This document shows positions 55,249 to 64,000 of a DNA stretch of 64,000 nucleotides, one piece after another. Source of the DNA: Shewanella sp. TC10 (GTDB taxonomy: Bacteria; Pseudomonadota; Gammaproteobacteria; Enterobacterales; Shewanellaceae); assembly GCF_009663145.1 (NCBI RefSeq), contig NZ_VKHR01000004.1, positions 166-64,165 of the forward strand. Direction: 5' to 3'. Every line of letters begins with the position of its first letter. Positions within the stretch are counted from its first letter, which is position 1. Under the pieces are notes generated by a model. The model saw only the letters and a program-made list of their open reading frames with translations, was not told the DNA's origin and made no database searches. Made by a program: the position numbers and the translations under genes.

Positions 55249-55411
55249 ATTGAAGTCCTTTCACACTGTTTTTAATCACACTGACTTTGTTGAGTTTTAT
55301 ATCATTCAAACTCTTTGCATAAGAATGAGCATTAATTTGATGACAAACCAAAGCAGTTAAATGAGTCTTGCTCATGGTTGCTAAGGGAGTCATATCGATT
55401 TGATTAGTCAT
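55241..55411 (-). CDS. Small 56-residue protein, translationally coupled
   Basis: A short frame (MTNQIDMTPLATMSKTHLTA at the start, ending VKGLQYD) fills the gap between the LamG/cytochrome gene and the DUF1501-like gene. AGGAG lies eight bases before its ATG, and its stop TAA overlaps the ATG of the next gene in the pattern of coupled genes. It has no signal peptide or membrane segment; one Cys and three His are present. The start, ribosome-binding site and overlap argue that it is real. Function is unknown; a cytoplasmic chaperone for the Tat substrate is one possibility. Confidence 0.6.
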   Translation of the reverse strand: MTNQIDMTPLATMSKTHLTALVCHQINAHSYAKSLNDIKLNKVSVIKNSVKGLQYD

Positions 55412-55421
55412 TATCACTCTC

Positions 55422-57866
55422 CTATTGAATCAGCATAACGGCGCTGGCTAATACTGCCGCACACGAGGCTTTAGCAATGGTCTGAGTTCGCTCTGCGTCG
55501 CAATTTGTGCCGCAAACTGACAAGTTAGTGACCAAAGAATCAAGTTCGCCATACACTAATGCACTATCCGGTTGTGTCGATAAACTCAGCGGCATTAACT
55601 GGTTAATTAATGGAGTTAAAAAATTATCTCGGTTACTGGCACTAAGTGCATCTGCTGGCGCTTGAGTGAAGTCGATATTTGGAAACCAGTTACTGCGAAT
55701 ATCGTTATCATCGATTGCGACATCACAGTAAGCGATAGCAAGTTGAGTCACGCCCATCTGCTGCGCCGAAATAAAGGTGTCGATATTTTCAATACTCGGC
55801 AATTGACGCTTAACCAAATCATATGTTGTGAACACTTTGGCGGTATCTTGCGTAACACCAGTTAGCACGCTCATGGTATGGTTGATTTCAGCAAAGTTTC
55901 GCAAACCTATGTGGGCAGTTTCAGTGGTTGCCGGCAACTCATCTGGGGTGACAATAACCCCTGGAACCACCACATTGACATGCTCGCCAATTTGTTCGAA
56001 AGTTAAAAAGAATTCATCCTGACTTGCGCCCTTTTCAAGGCCGATAATCGTGCCTAATGCTGATAACGGCATAGGCTCAGCTAATGCTTGGCCACTGGTA
56101 ATAGATAAGTCGAGATTTGAATATGCCTGACCTTGAGCGCTTTCTTTACCATTCATGCCAATGCGAATAGAGCGCATATCGAATGGTTCAGAGACTGGGG
56201 TGCCATCAATATTCACTAGCGAAGCGCCCGTAAACAAGTAGCTGTAATTATCGAACTGACTCACTTCAAACATCACGTAAGTTTCAGGCAAATCAATTAA
56301 ATGACTAACCGAGAAAAGTAAGAAGAATTTCTCACCCACGCCCACATCATAATTTTGGCTAATCTGCTCTTGTTCTAATACACGGTTATAAATGGCTAAT
56401 AAGCGAATGTCGCCTTGCCATACATGCTGATTAGATGCTTCACGGCCTAAAATTAATGCAAAACTGTCGTCCCACGAGGCCAGTGGTGCAATATCTTCAT
56501 CAACCACCTCAATAAGATTACCGTTAATGTATATACGACGACCTTCTGTGGCGTTATAGGTAAGCACCACATGTTGCAGTGTCGCTTGCAATACTTCATC
56601 TGCATCTGGCGTACTTAATGCAGGCTCACCATTAACGCTTGAGCTTTCGGTTCGTAGCATAAAGTCGTAGTTATATTGAGTCTGACCTAAGGTAAAGTTA
56701 CGGGCATCATCTCCTGCTGAATAAGTGATGATTCTGGCAGGGCCTTCTTGGGTCACATTATTAGGGGTAACCCAAGCTTCAATAGAAAACTCACCTGTTG
56801 AAGTGATTAAGTCATGAAGTTTTTTACTGTTCGCAGTGCTCGCTTGCGCTTTACCGTTAGTAAACGATAAGCCCCAACTTCCAAGCCATTCAACATCACC
56901 CGTCAGTGATAAGTTAGCTTCAGGCGCGATACCAGAAGTATCGTACGCTGTTGCACCCTCTCCAGTTTTAAATTGATAAAGGGCAATAACGTCAGTCTCA
57001 AATCGACCTCCACTTGAAGCCGTTATACCATCTGTCAGCCTTAGGGATTTAGATACCACCATCTCAGGCGATATTTGATCAAGTTCAATAGCATCACTCA
57101 TGGCAGTAATGGCAGCCAACATTTCATTGCTATTTTCTTGGCAATTAGTCCAACAGTTATGGAACTCGCTACCTAAACGCACGACCAAACGCGATTGAGC
57201 AGGCTCATCGATATTGATGACATTTTTAGCCGACTCGTAAGCTTGAGTAATATCGTTACTGGCAAAAAATGGTGACTGAGCAAAAGTCGCTCCTTCGTTA
57301 TGGCAATCAACGCAGTACTGGCTGACAATTGGATAAACATGTTGAGAAAATAAGCCGCTATCATCAGGAAAGCTTTTACTTGAACCTGGCTCTCGAATAA
57401 CCGGCGCAGTTAATTCAATGGTATTGGCACTACTAACCCGTTCATCCGACCATAATTTGATCCACGAAATCATGGTTTCGCCACAGGCGCTGTCACTGTC
57501 TAACCAGCAGTTATGGCCACCAGCGACTTTTTCAACTAAACGAGATGAAACAGGATCGGCTAAATCCACCAGTGGATTGGTGGCAGCATAGGCATCATTA
57601 ACATCTTCACGGTTAGCAAAGTATGGCGCTTGATTGCCTTCTGTATGACAAGCTCCACAACGATTTTGACCTGAAATGTTATCCCACAATGACACCTTAT
57701 ATTTTTGAATATCCTCAGTGGCAGGTGCAGGCCCTGTGTAGACATCTGAATCAGGGTCTTGCTGCTGAGGAGGATTACTTTCAACATCACCACCGCCACA
57801 GGCAGTTAATGCCAGTGACAGGGTTAATACTGAGAATAGCGATAGCTTTTTATGAATAAGTTTCAC
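55422..57866 (-). CDS. Lipoprotein with two CxxCH heme motifs and a LamG-like domain
   Basis: An 814-residue lipoprotein (lipobox LTAC, Cys23). Two cytochrome-c-like segments follow: CGACH at 70-74 and CVDCH at 185-189, each in a context like that of planctomycete-type cytochrome domains. A concanavalin/LamG-like domain comes next (about 285-500: FSIEAWVTPNNV, RIITYSAG, HVVLTYNATEGRRIYINGNLI), a fold that binds sugars or proteins. The C-terminal 300 residues are unrecognised but keep several Cys near the end (CDVAID, CGTNCD). It lies two bases after the upstream gene, so the operon is tight. It is probably anchored in the outer membrane facing the periplasm or the surface. Confidence 0.75.
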   Translation of the reverse strand: MKLIHKKLSLFSVLTLSLALTACGGGDVESNPPQQQDPDSDVYTGPAPATEDIQKYKVSLWDNISGQNRCGACHTEGNQAPYFANREDVNDAYAATNPLVDLADPVSSRLVEKVAGGHNCWLDSDSACGETMISWIKLWSDERVSSANTIELTAPVIREPGSSKSFPDDSGLFSQHVYPIVSQYCVDCHNEGATFAQSPFFASNDITQAYESAKNVINIDEPAQSRLVVRLGSEFHNCWTNCQENSNEMLAAITAMSDAIELDQISPEMVVSKSLRLTDGITASSGGRFETDVIALYQFKTGEGATAYDTSGIAPEANLSLTGDVEWLGSWGLSFTNGKAQASTANSKKLHDLITSTGEFSIEAWVTPNNVTQEGPARIITYSAGDDARNFTLGQTQYNYDFMLRTESSSVNGEPALSTPDADEVLQATLQHVVLTYNATEGRRIYINGNLIEVVDEDIAPLASWDDSFALILGREASNQHVWQGDIRLLAIYNRVLEQEQISQNYDVGVGEKFFLLFSVSHLIDLPETYVMFEVSQFDNYSYLFTGASLVNIDGTPVSEPFDMRSIRIGMNGKESAQGQAYSNLDLSITSGQALAEPMPLSALGTIIGLEKGASQDEFFLTFEQIGEHVNVVVPGVIVTPDELPATTETAHIGLRNFAEINHTMSVLTGVTQDTAKVFTTYDLVKRQLPSIENIDTFISAQQMGVTQLAIAYCDVAIDDNDIRSNWFPNIDFTQAPADALSASNRDNFLTPLINQLMPLSLSTQPDSALVYGELDSLVTNLSVCGTNCDAERTQTIAKASCAAVLASAVMLIQ

Positions 57867-57868
57867 CG

Positions 57869-59140
57869 TTACTCTCCCATACAGTAATTGCCAACTTCAG
57901 CGAATACTCGCTTAAGTTGATAGGAATTTTGTTTGAAAGACTCAGTGGTGGCAGCTATTTGAGAAAGATCATCATTCGACTCTGCATCTCGTAAGCACAC
58001 AGATTTAAATACTTTCTTAACTTGGCATTGGGCAAAAGCTTGGCTGTTGGCAAACTCTTCACCTAAGGATTTAGCTCCAAAACCTTTACCGTCTAGACTT
58101 TGATCCCAACCTAGTTTTTGGTTAACGCCCTCACGCCAATAGTTATTCCACTCATCATCTTCGGTGACATAACCATAGGGAAAGCTGGTTGAGTTAATGT
58201 GATACTTACCTTGCACTCGAGTGCCAGTATCAGGGTCTATTTGACCATTTTGATTGTAAGCAATCGCGCCACTATCACCTGCGGGATCGGCTTCGACATT
58301 AAAATCATACTGATAAAATGCAAACGCCTGTGCCAATGGATCCATGCCACTATGACAAGCTAAACAATTATTGATAAACAAGCGGCTATCGCCACCAGGG
58401 CTGCGGCTGACATCTTGACGGATCCTGTCGGGTGAACGGGTATTGTCTTTAAGCGGTTCAAGATCGGTACACAAATGGTTCATTAAGGTAAAACGAACCA
58501 TGGCTCTGTTTGTACCTAAATAAAAGAAGGCCTTTGCCGCTGCTCGACTTGTAAGCACCCCTGCAGTCGCGTCGCTTGGCAAGCCGTTTAAGCTAGACTG
58601 ACTGGTGCGCTCTAATCCATCTTTTAAATCAATAAACTGATCTTCTAATGCTTGGTAGTGCTGATTATTACTGGTGCTATATGCTGGAAGGTTAAGGCTA
58701 TTGTCACCCACGTAAACCATATCAGCCTGTAATAACTGTCTAAAGTCGACGTCATCTCTTACCGCGCCTATCACTGTGGCGCTGTAATCATTTAGCGGCG
58801 CAAAGCTATCTTGATCAATATTGGTCCAAGGCGTAGCAAATAATTTGAGGGTGGTTGAATAAAATGCAGGGTTTTCCATGGCTAAATAAGCGGCTTCAAT
58901 TGGCTTACTGTCACTGAGTAATGCAGCTATATCATTGAGAGTTTGCTCTGAGGCAGGCACCCCTGCAATTCGGTCATGTAACTGTTTTGCTTGTTCGAGG
59001 GTTCCTGCAGAGGCAGCTGCTGAAAAAACAACCAACCCAGCTAATGTAACAAGCTTAAAAACACCACTGCAACGCTGAGAATACACACTAAAACTACCTG
59101 AAAAATGCCGACTTATTTGCGTACAAAGTTGCCCCTTCAT
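57869..59140 (-). CDS. Exported DUF1588/DUF1585-like protein with one CxxCH motif
   Basis: A 423-residue protein. The N terminus is long but has a clear hydrophobic stretch and cleavage site (VVFSAAASA-GTLEQ, about residue 45). The segment TAGVLTSRAAAKAFFYLGTNRAMVRF, followed by NCLACHSGMDPLAQAFAFYQYDF (CLACH at 259-263), strongly recalls the DUF1588-DUF1585 pair found in planctomycete cytochrome proteins. Other Cys near the C terminus (CQVKKVFKSVC) may form a disulfide. It is the first gene of the minus-strand operon, which diverges from the HzsA-like gene. Confidence 0.72.
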   Translation of the reverse strand: MKGQLCTQISRHFSGSFSVYSQRCSGVFKLVTLAGLVVFSAAASAGTLEQAKQLHDRIAGVPASEQTLNDIAALLSDSKPIEAAYLAMENPAFYSTTLKLFATPWTNIDQDSFAPLNDYSATVIGAVRDDVDFRQLLQADMVYVGDNSLNLPAYSTSNNQHYQALEDQFIDLKDGLERTSQSSLNGLPSDATAGVLTSRAAAKAFFYLGTNRAMVRFTLMNHLCTDLEPLKDNTRSPDRIRQDVSRSPGGDSRLFINNCLACHSGMDPLAQAFAFYQYDFNVEADPAGDSGAIAYNQNGQIDPDTGTRVQGKYHINSTSFPYGYVTEDDEWNNYWREGVNQKLGWDQSLDGKGFGAKSLGEEFANSQAFAQCQVKKVFKSVCLRDAESNDDLSQIAATTESFKQNSYQLKRVFAEVGNYCMGE

Positions 59141-59395
59141 ACTGTCTCCTTGTCAATATTTTTAGCTAACAAATGCTTTATGTAGCAATGGGATAAAAAC
59201 ACAGACAATGATCGGTAATCCTAAAATCATAAAGCTTATTGTTTTTATTTTGTTAACTTTATTTTTTTACTTGGCAAAATAAAATTTGCTAAAAAGTATT
59301 GAAACACTGGGGCTAGGGGGCAATAATGTCAAGAGTTATTACATTTTTACTATGTAACAATAACAATAATAACAATTATATATTAAGGGTAATAA
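59141..59395. promoter_or_regulatory. Divergent regulatory region of the heme-protein cluster
   Basis: About 255 AT-rich bases between the two operons. A small palindrome TTACAT-N7-ATGTAA (59339-59357) lies about 40 bases before the HzsA-like start and could be an operator for both directions. No promoter is clear enough to place. Confidence 0.4.
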
Positions 59396-62107
59396 ATGAG
59401 GCCATTCGTAGGCTCTAATGCTTTAGGCTGTAAAGCTTTGCTGGCCTTTGTTCTTCTTTCTGGTTGCAACACCGACACTGCTATCAAAGATGAACAACCC
59501 GATCCTGTATTAGTCGAATACCCTGTCGTTTATATTCAACGTGATTTGATAGCACAAAGCGATAATGACGATCCCCAAGGCGCGAGCTTCCAGTCTCGAA
59601 ACCCAGCCCAATTTAACCCTGGTGCACAACTCTTTGTAAAACGGAATGCCTTTACCGACTCCCCTGTCACCAACATCACCGCTGAATTATTCGCTGACTT
59701 GTTAGGCGAAGACGCCGCCCCTGAAACTGTTCAACGCATCGATATTCGAGACTTGTCTGTCTCTGATGATGGACAACAATTTTTAGTATCAATTCGCGCA
59801 CCTGAAATTGAAGGTGTAGATGAAATGGAGCAGCCTAGCTGGAACATTTGGCGTTACCAGCTAGCTAACCAAACCCTTGAACGCATTATCACCAGCGATA
59901 CCACGGCAGCTCAAGGTGATGATTTAATGGCATCATTCTTACCTGATGGTCGCATTGTATTTGCATCAACTCGCCAGCGTTTATCCCGCGCCATAATGTT
60001 AGATGAAGGTAAGCCACAATACACAGCCCTTGATGAAAGCCGTGATAATGAGACCTTCAATATTCATCTGATGAATCCTGATGGAACAGGCATAGAACAG
60101 CTAAGTTTTAATTTAAGCCATGATTTTTATCCATTAGTTCTGCAAAACGGCCAAATTCTTTATAGTCGCTGGGATAACATGGGCGGTAATAAAGGCATTA
60201 ACTTATATCAAATGAATCCTGATGGGACTGATAACCAACTGATGTTTGGCTGGCATTCACACCAAGTTGATTTTGATGAACAAAGTGAACTCATTGAGTT
60301 TATCAAGCCACAACAACTGCCCAATGGTGACATATTAGTTTTACTGTCATCACAAGATGACATGAGTTATCAAAAGCGTCCTGTGGTCATCAATATTGAA
60401 GAGTTCACTGATAACCAACAAGCCACTGTGCAATCTGGCGCTAGCGATAACGCCATTAATGACTTAGAGATGAGCTTTGAGTTTAATTTTAACTTTTCAG
60501 ATTTACTCTCTCCTTCAGGTCGATTAACTCACCTTTCCCCGCTACCCGATAATAGTCAGCGCTATTTGTTGAGCTGGGATTTATGTCGGGTCGTGATTGA
60601 AGAGCAAATCCGTGCCTGCGGTCAGTTAACAGACGAGCAGCTATTAGATCAAACCCTTGAACTTGCCGACCCCTTGTATGAGCTGTGGTTGCTCAATGAT
60701 GCCGACGGAACTCAGCAGTTAGTGGCCGACAGCGAGGCAGGTAAAGTCATTACAGAAGCACTTGTGATGCAGCCTTCTTCACAACCTAAAACCTTTATTG
60801 CGGATAAAGTCATTGGTAATGAACTTGATCCACAATTACATGAAGAACTTGCCGCCGCGATTCATATTCGCAGCGTTTACGATTTCGATGGCCAAGACAG
60901 CACCGCTAATCTAGGTGGTATCGCTCAATTAAGCGATCCTTCCCTAACTCCAGCAAGTGAGCTACCTGCACGTTTTTTGAAAGTTGTCCGCGGCGTCCCT
61001 ATGCCATCTGATGAGGTGAGAGATATTGCTAATACTGATTTTGGTCGAAGCCGCAATCAACTCATGCGTGAAATCATTGGCTACACGCCGATCCAGCCAG
61101 ACGGTTCAGTAAAAATTAAAGTACCTGCTAATATCCCTGTAGCGATTAGTGTGCTTGATATTAACGGCCAACGTATTGGCGGACGTCACAGTCAGTGGAT
61201 AAGCTTAAAAGCGGGTGAAACCCTGCAATGTACGGGTTGTCATACTGCTAACAGTCAATTACCCCATGGCCGATATGCAGCCCAAGCTGACAGTATAAAC
61301 TCAGGTGCCATCGGCGGCTCAGCATTTCCTAATGCCAGTCAAAATATCATTCCAATCCAAGGCCAAACGATGGCGCAAGCTGATGCCATGGTCAATGGCA
61401 TCCCAGAGTTAACATCAAGCTTAAATTACCAAGACCGTTGGACCAACCCTGATATTTCAGCCGTTAACGACAACATCAATATTGCTTACGAAAACCTGCA
61501 AACCCCGGCTCCAAATGGTAGCGAATGCTTTAATAACTGGAATACCTATTGCCGCATTCAAATCAATTACGTCGAACATATTCAGCCAATTTGGGATTTA
61601 CAACGCCTTGCAATCGATGAGGTCACTTTAGAAATTCTTGCCGACAACACTTGCACAAGCTGTCACAACATTGTCGATGATAATAACCTTGCTCAAGTAC
61701 CGGCGGGGCAACTTGAGTTACTGGCAACCCCATCAATAGATGAAGTCGCCCACCTCACCAGCTACCGAGAGTTATTTTTCAATGATGTTGAACAGGAAGA
61801 GATTGACGGCATCATCGTCGACAAACTCGTCGTAGTGCTCGATGCTGACGGCAATATTGTTTACCAAGTTGATGCCGAAGGCGAACTGATACTCGACGCA
61901 GAAGGTAACCCAATTCCTGTGATGACCACAGTGAATGTACCTGCCATTATGTCGACCAATGGCGCCAGAGCCAGCGCTAACTTTTTTGACACTATGAACA
62001 ATGAAACCCATCAAAATATGCTGACAGCTGAAGAGCTTAAGCTATTAAGCGAATGGATAGATATTGGCGCACAGTATTACAACACGCCATTTTACTCTCA
62101 GGATTAA
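59396..62107 (+). CDS. HzsA-related lipoprotein with two CxxCH heme motifs
   Basis: A 903-residue lipoprotein (lipobox LLSGC, Cys24). The N-terminal half carries TolB-like beta-propeller repeats: FLPDGRIVFASTR, FNIHLMNPDGTGIEQLSFN and INLYQMNPDGTDNQLMFG. The middle (RFLKVVRGVPMPSDEV ... IGYTPIQPDGSVKIKVPANIPVAISVLDINGQRIGGRHSQWISLKAGETLQCTGCH) closely recalls the middle domain of hydrazine synthase alpha and its relatives. CTGCH (612-616) and CTSCH (753-757) are the two covalent heme sites. Actual hydrazine synthesis is very unlikely outside anammox bacteria, and the beta/gamma subunits are absent. A redox or sensing role at the cell surface is inferred. AAGGG precedes the start codon. Confidence 0.75.
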   Translation: MRPFVGSNALGCKALLAFVLLSGCNTDTAIKDEQPDPVLVEYPVVYIQRDLIAQSDNDDPQGASFQSRNPAQFNPGAQLFVKRNAFTDSPVTNITAELFADLLGEDAAPETVQRIDIRDLSVSDDGQQFLVSIRAPEIEGVDEMEQPSWNIWRYQLANQTLERIITSDTTAAQGDDLMASFLPDGRIVFASTRQRLSRAIMLDEGKPQYTALDESRDNETFNIHLMNPDGTGIEQLSFNLSHDFYPLVLQNGQILYSRWDNMGGNKGINLYQMNPDGTDNQLMFGWHSHQVDFDEQSELIEFIKPQQLPNGDILVLLSSQDDMSYQKRPVVINIEEFTDNQQATVQSGASDNAINDLEMSFEFNFNFSDLLSPSGRLTHLSPLPDNSQRYLLSWDLCRVVIEEQIRACGQLTDEQLLDQTLELADPLYELWLLNDADGTQQLVADSEAGKVITEALVMQPSSQPKTFIADKVIGNELDPQLHEELAAAIHIRSVYDFDGQDSTANLGGIAQLSDPSLTPASELPARFLKVVRGVPMPSDEVRDIANTDFGRSRNQLMREIIGYTPIQPDGSVKIKVPANIPVAISVLDINGQRIGGRHSQWISLKAGETLQCTGCHTANSQLPHGRYAAQADSINSGAIGGSAFPNASQNIIPIQGQTMAQADAMVNGIPELTSSLNYQDRWTNPDISAVNDNINIAYENLQTPAPNGSECFNNWNTYCRIQINYVEHIQPIWDLQRLAIDEVTLEILADNTCTSCHNIVDDNNLAQVPAGQLELLATPSIDEVAHLTSYRELFFNDVEQEEIDGIIVDKLVVVLDADGNIVYQVDAEGELILDAEGNPIPVMTTVNVPAIMSTNGARASANFFDTMNNETHQNMLTAEELKLLSEWIDIGAQYYNTPFYSQD

Positions 62108-62155
62108 CTTTAGAGCCAAACGAACAGGGACAGATGATGTTACAACAAGGAAGCC

Positions 62156-62917
62156 ATGCTTAATTATCGCCTTATATTCAACACTGTGTTATCAGGTGCC
62201 TTACTTTGCCTGACATTATTGAATCCGAATCTAGCTCTGGCTGAATCTGCTGCGGCTAAATTAACCATCGATGTGCCTTTTATTGAACTTCACTCAGGTC
62301 CGAGTGCAGGTTATCCAGTGGTGCATGTGGTCGAGCAAAATGAACAAGTTAACGTATTACTTAAACGCACCTCATGGTTAAAAGTTCGTGATAAGCGTGG
62401 TATTGAAGGCTGGTTCCATGAAGATGATTTACTGGGTTTTAGCCAACATGGTGAAGCAGTCAATCAACAAGTGATAGGGACCGAAGCTTACCTACAACGA
62501 GATTGGGAAGCTGGAGTAATGTACGGCGACCTTGAAGGCGCGAATTTCTACCAACTTCAATTAGGCTATGTATTCACCCCAGTGTTTACCGCCGAACTGT
62601 CAGCGGGTAAAGCACTTGGCAGTATTTCCGACAGTGATTTATTTGAAGCCATGCTCATCAGCCACCCTTTTCCTGATTTACTCATTAGCCCTTACCTAGG
62701 TGTGGGCGGCGGCATTATCAACACTAAACCTCATAGTGTTATCGCTGATTCTGAATCACGTGATAGCACCTTAATGAGCGCTGCCGCAGGCATAAAATAT
62801 CACTTAGCCCGTAACTTTATTTTACGTGCTGAATATAAATTTTCGTTGGCATTAACCGACCGAGATGAAAACGAACAACTTCAATCTTGGAAAGTAGGCT
62901 TTAGCGTATTTTTCTAA
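62156..62917 (+). CDS. Outer-membrane beta-barrel protein with a periplasmic SH3 domain
   Basis: A 253-residue exported protein: signal peptide (cleavage near ALA-ESAA, about residue 30), a bacterial SH3 domain (IELHSGPSAGYPVVHVVEQNEQVNVLLKRTSWLKVRDKRGIEGWFHEDDL, about 41-92) and a C-terminal small beta-barrel ending in Phe (KVGFSVFF). Bacterial SH3 domains often bind peptidoglycan or peptides, so this may tie a barrel to the cell wall or to a partner of the cluster. AAGGAAG precedes the start. It follows the HzsA-like gene by 48 bases. Confidence 0.78.
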   Translation: MLNYRLIFNTVLSGALLCLTLLNPNLALAESAAAKLTIDVPFIELHSGPSAGYPVVHVVEQNEQVNVLLKRTSWLKVRDKRGIEGWFHEDDLLGFSQHGEAVNQQVIGTEAYLQRDWEAGVMYGDLEGANFYQLQLGYVFTPVFTAELSAGKALGSISDSDLFEAMLISHPFPDLLISPYLGVGGGIINTKPHSVIADSESRDSTLMSAAAGIKYHLARNFILRAEYKFSLALTDRDENEQLQSWKVGFSVFF

Positions 62918-62944
62918 CCCCATTAACGGAACATCAAAGTCGTC

Positions 62945-63628
62945 ATGAAGGTAGCAATGAAAACAATAATAACAAACCATGCTAAAACCGCGTTTAAAAG
63001 CCTATCAACGATAAGTCTTTTAGCCTTTGGGATTAACTTCAGTGCAGGTGTGATGGCTGCAGACTCTCAGGCAAGTGTTGGCGTAAAAGCCGATGTTGAG
63101 CGCCGAGAAGTACTTGATGATGTACTTGATACTGAGAATTTTGAAGTGGGCATTCAAGGCGGCTTAATGTCGATTGAAGACTTTGAAAATAGTCCTTGGA
63201 TAAGTGCACACCTTGGGTATCACATCAGTGAACACTTTTATGTAAAAGCGCGTTACGCGGTTGCTGAGGGTGGAGACACAAGTTTTGAAAAGCTTGCCAA
63301 CACCGCGCCCCTTCTGACCGATGAAGAACGTGAAATGAGCTATTACGGACTGAACATTGGCTATAACTTTTTGCCTGGTGAAATATTTTTCAGTGAAGAC
63401 TTAGTGTTTAACAGCGTGTTCTCTTTTGAACTGGGTGGTGGTAGCACTGAATTTGCTGGCGATGAACAATTTACAGTCAATTTAACCGCTAATTATCGAG
63501 TGTTTTTAAATGATTGGGTCGCATGGGATTTAGCAATGAGCGACTACATCTTTGACACGCAAATAACCGGTTCATCAAAAACCACCCATAACTTAACGTT
63601 TGCGACTGGTATTGCTGTTTACTTTTAG
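62945..63628 (+). CDS. Outer-membrane beta-barrel protein
   Basis: A 227-residue exported protein: signal peptide (cleavage near VMA-ADSQ, about residue 38) and an eight-strand-type barrel (WISAHLGYHISEHFYVKARYAVAEGG ... TGIAVYF) with the terminal Phe needed for BAM insertion. It is similar in plan to the barrel of the preceding gene. It may start at the ATG at 62945 or at 62957. It is 27 bases after the SH3/barrel gene, and the TlpA-like gene follows 97 bases later. Confidence 0.75.
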   Translation: MKVAMKTIITNHAKTAFKSLSTISLLAFGINFSAGVMAADSQASVGVKADVERREVLDDVLDTENFEVGIQGGLMSIEDFENSPWISAHLGYHISEHFYVKARYAVAEGGDTSFEKLANTAPLLTDEEREMSYYGLNIGYNFLPGEIFFSEDLVFNSVFSFELGGGSTEFAGDEQFTVNLTANYRVFLNDWVAWDLAMSDYIFDTQITGSSKTTHNLTFATGIAVYF

Positions 63629-63725
63629 GACGGGCTTAACGCTCCCCGAATACTTAAAAGTCGCGCCATCGACGGCAGGCTAAATCATGAAAAACAAAAT
63701 ATAAGAAACAAATAAAGGATTATAA

Positions 63726-64000
63726 ATGATGTTTTCAAAGCGCTGTTTTATCGCCTTATGTACCTTGTTAACACTGAGCTTGTCGATGCAAGCCCATGCA
63801 TTATCTGAAGGAGACATGGCACCTGATTTTACCCTTAAAAATATGCAAGGTGAGAACCTTAACCTTTCTGAGCAGCGCGGCAATATTATTTTAATTAACT
63901 TTTGGGCTTCTTGGTGTGGACCGTGCCGTAAAGAGATGCCTGTATTGCAAAAGCTTGAGAATAAATATCAAGACTTAGGTATTGCGGTATGGGGAGTTAA
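63726..64000 (+). CDS. TlpA/ResA-like thioredoxin, cut by the window end
   Basis: The first 91 codons are present: signal peptide (cleavage near AHA-LSEG, about residue 25) and a thioredoxin fold with GDMAPDFTLKNMQGENLNLSEQRG and the active site NFWASWCGPCRKEMP. AAAGGA lies six bases before the start. Such periplasmic reductases keep CxxCH cysteines reduced for heme attachment or repair disulfides. Its place after genes encoding CxxCH proteins fits that role. The C terminus lies beyond the window. Confidence 0.85.
   Translation, partial: MMFSKRCFIALCTLLTLSLSMQAHALSEGDMAPDFTLKNMQGENLNLSEQRGNIILINFWASWCGPCRKEMPVLQKLENKYQDLGIAVWGV

Noticed and set aside
59396..62107. Hydrazine synthase (anammox) function
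   Set aside because: Only a resemblance to the alpha-subunit middle domain exists; the other subunits and all other anammox genes are missing.

Overview
The window is chromosomal DNA of a marine gammaproteobacterium, most likely Shewanella or a close relative. This is inferred from gene orders such as hemA-prfA-prmC-sirB2-sirB1-(DUF819)-kdsA opposite lolB-ispE-prs, yajG-cyclophilin-ampG, ispB next to ung, the AT-rich composition and the protein sequences. No rRNA, tRNA, CRISPR array, recombinase or transposase gene was seen.

Layout. 1-11.7 kb: housekeeping and envelope genes (ispB, ung, a lone type IV pilin-like protein, DUF3144, a LysE exporter, a membrane thioredoxin, a large TonB-dependent receptor, a FadD-like acyl-CoA ligase behind a PsrA-like site, an MsbA-type ABC exporter). 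11.9-13.0 kb: rlmG. 13.0-21.9 kb: an alginate-use locus with a FadR/GntR-family regulator, a collapsed TonB receptor (signal peptide and TonB box joined in frame to the last barrel strand), PL6 lyase, PL17 oligoalginate lyase, KdgF and an MFS transporter. Two promoter regions and the regulator's own upstream region share operator-like sequences, and one promoter drives a geneless unit ending in two strong hairpins. 22-28 kb: a sterol-desaturase-like enzyme with a DUF2804 protein, then yajG, a cyclophilin and ampG. 28-30.2 kb: a chromosomal ParM-like actin with a coiled-coil partner in the ParR position. 30.4-36 kb: yajQ, VanZ-like, panE-like, PAP2, DUF481, an EamA transporter and a small exported protein.

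36.4-38.8 kb is an array of five small promoterless genes, all on the minus strand and each ending in an attC-like site, with no integron integrase in view (a CALIN-type array). A dispersed non-coding repeat of about 250-340 bp, ending in a GGGCGAAGCGCCACGAC-type sequence, follows in two copies at 39.4-40.1 kb and returns in two more copies at 52.9-53.6 kb. There it lies beside a PspC-domain gene that also has an attC-like site. 40.2-51.6 kb is the conserved kdsA/hemA/prs neighbourhood plus apbE.

53.6-64.0 kb is the most unusual block. It is a divergent cluster of exported proteins with CxxCH heme motifs: a Tat-exported DUF1501-like protein, a LamG-bearing lipoprotein with two CxxCH motifs, a DUF1588/DUF1585-like protein with one, and on the other strand a lipoprotein resembling hydrazine-synthase-alpha-related (HzsA-like) proteins with two. 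After it come an SH3/beta-barrel protein, a second barrel and a TlpA-type thioredoxin cut by the window end. A 56-codon gene with a strong ribosome-binding site is wedged inside the minus-strand operon. Together these look like an undescribed periplasmic/outer-membrane heme-protein system.
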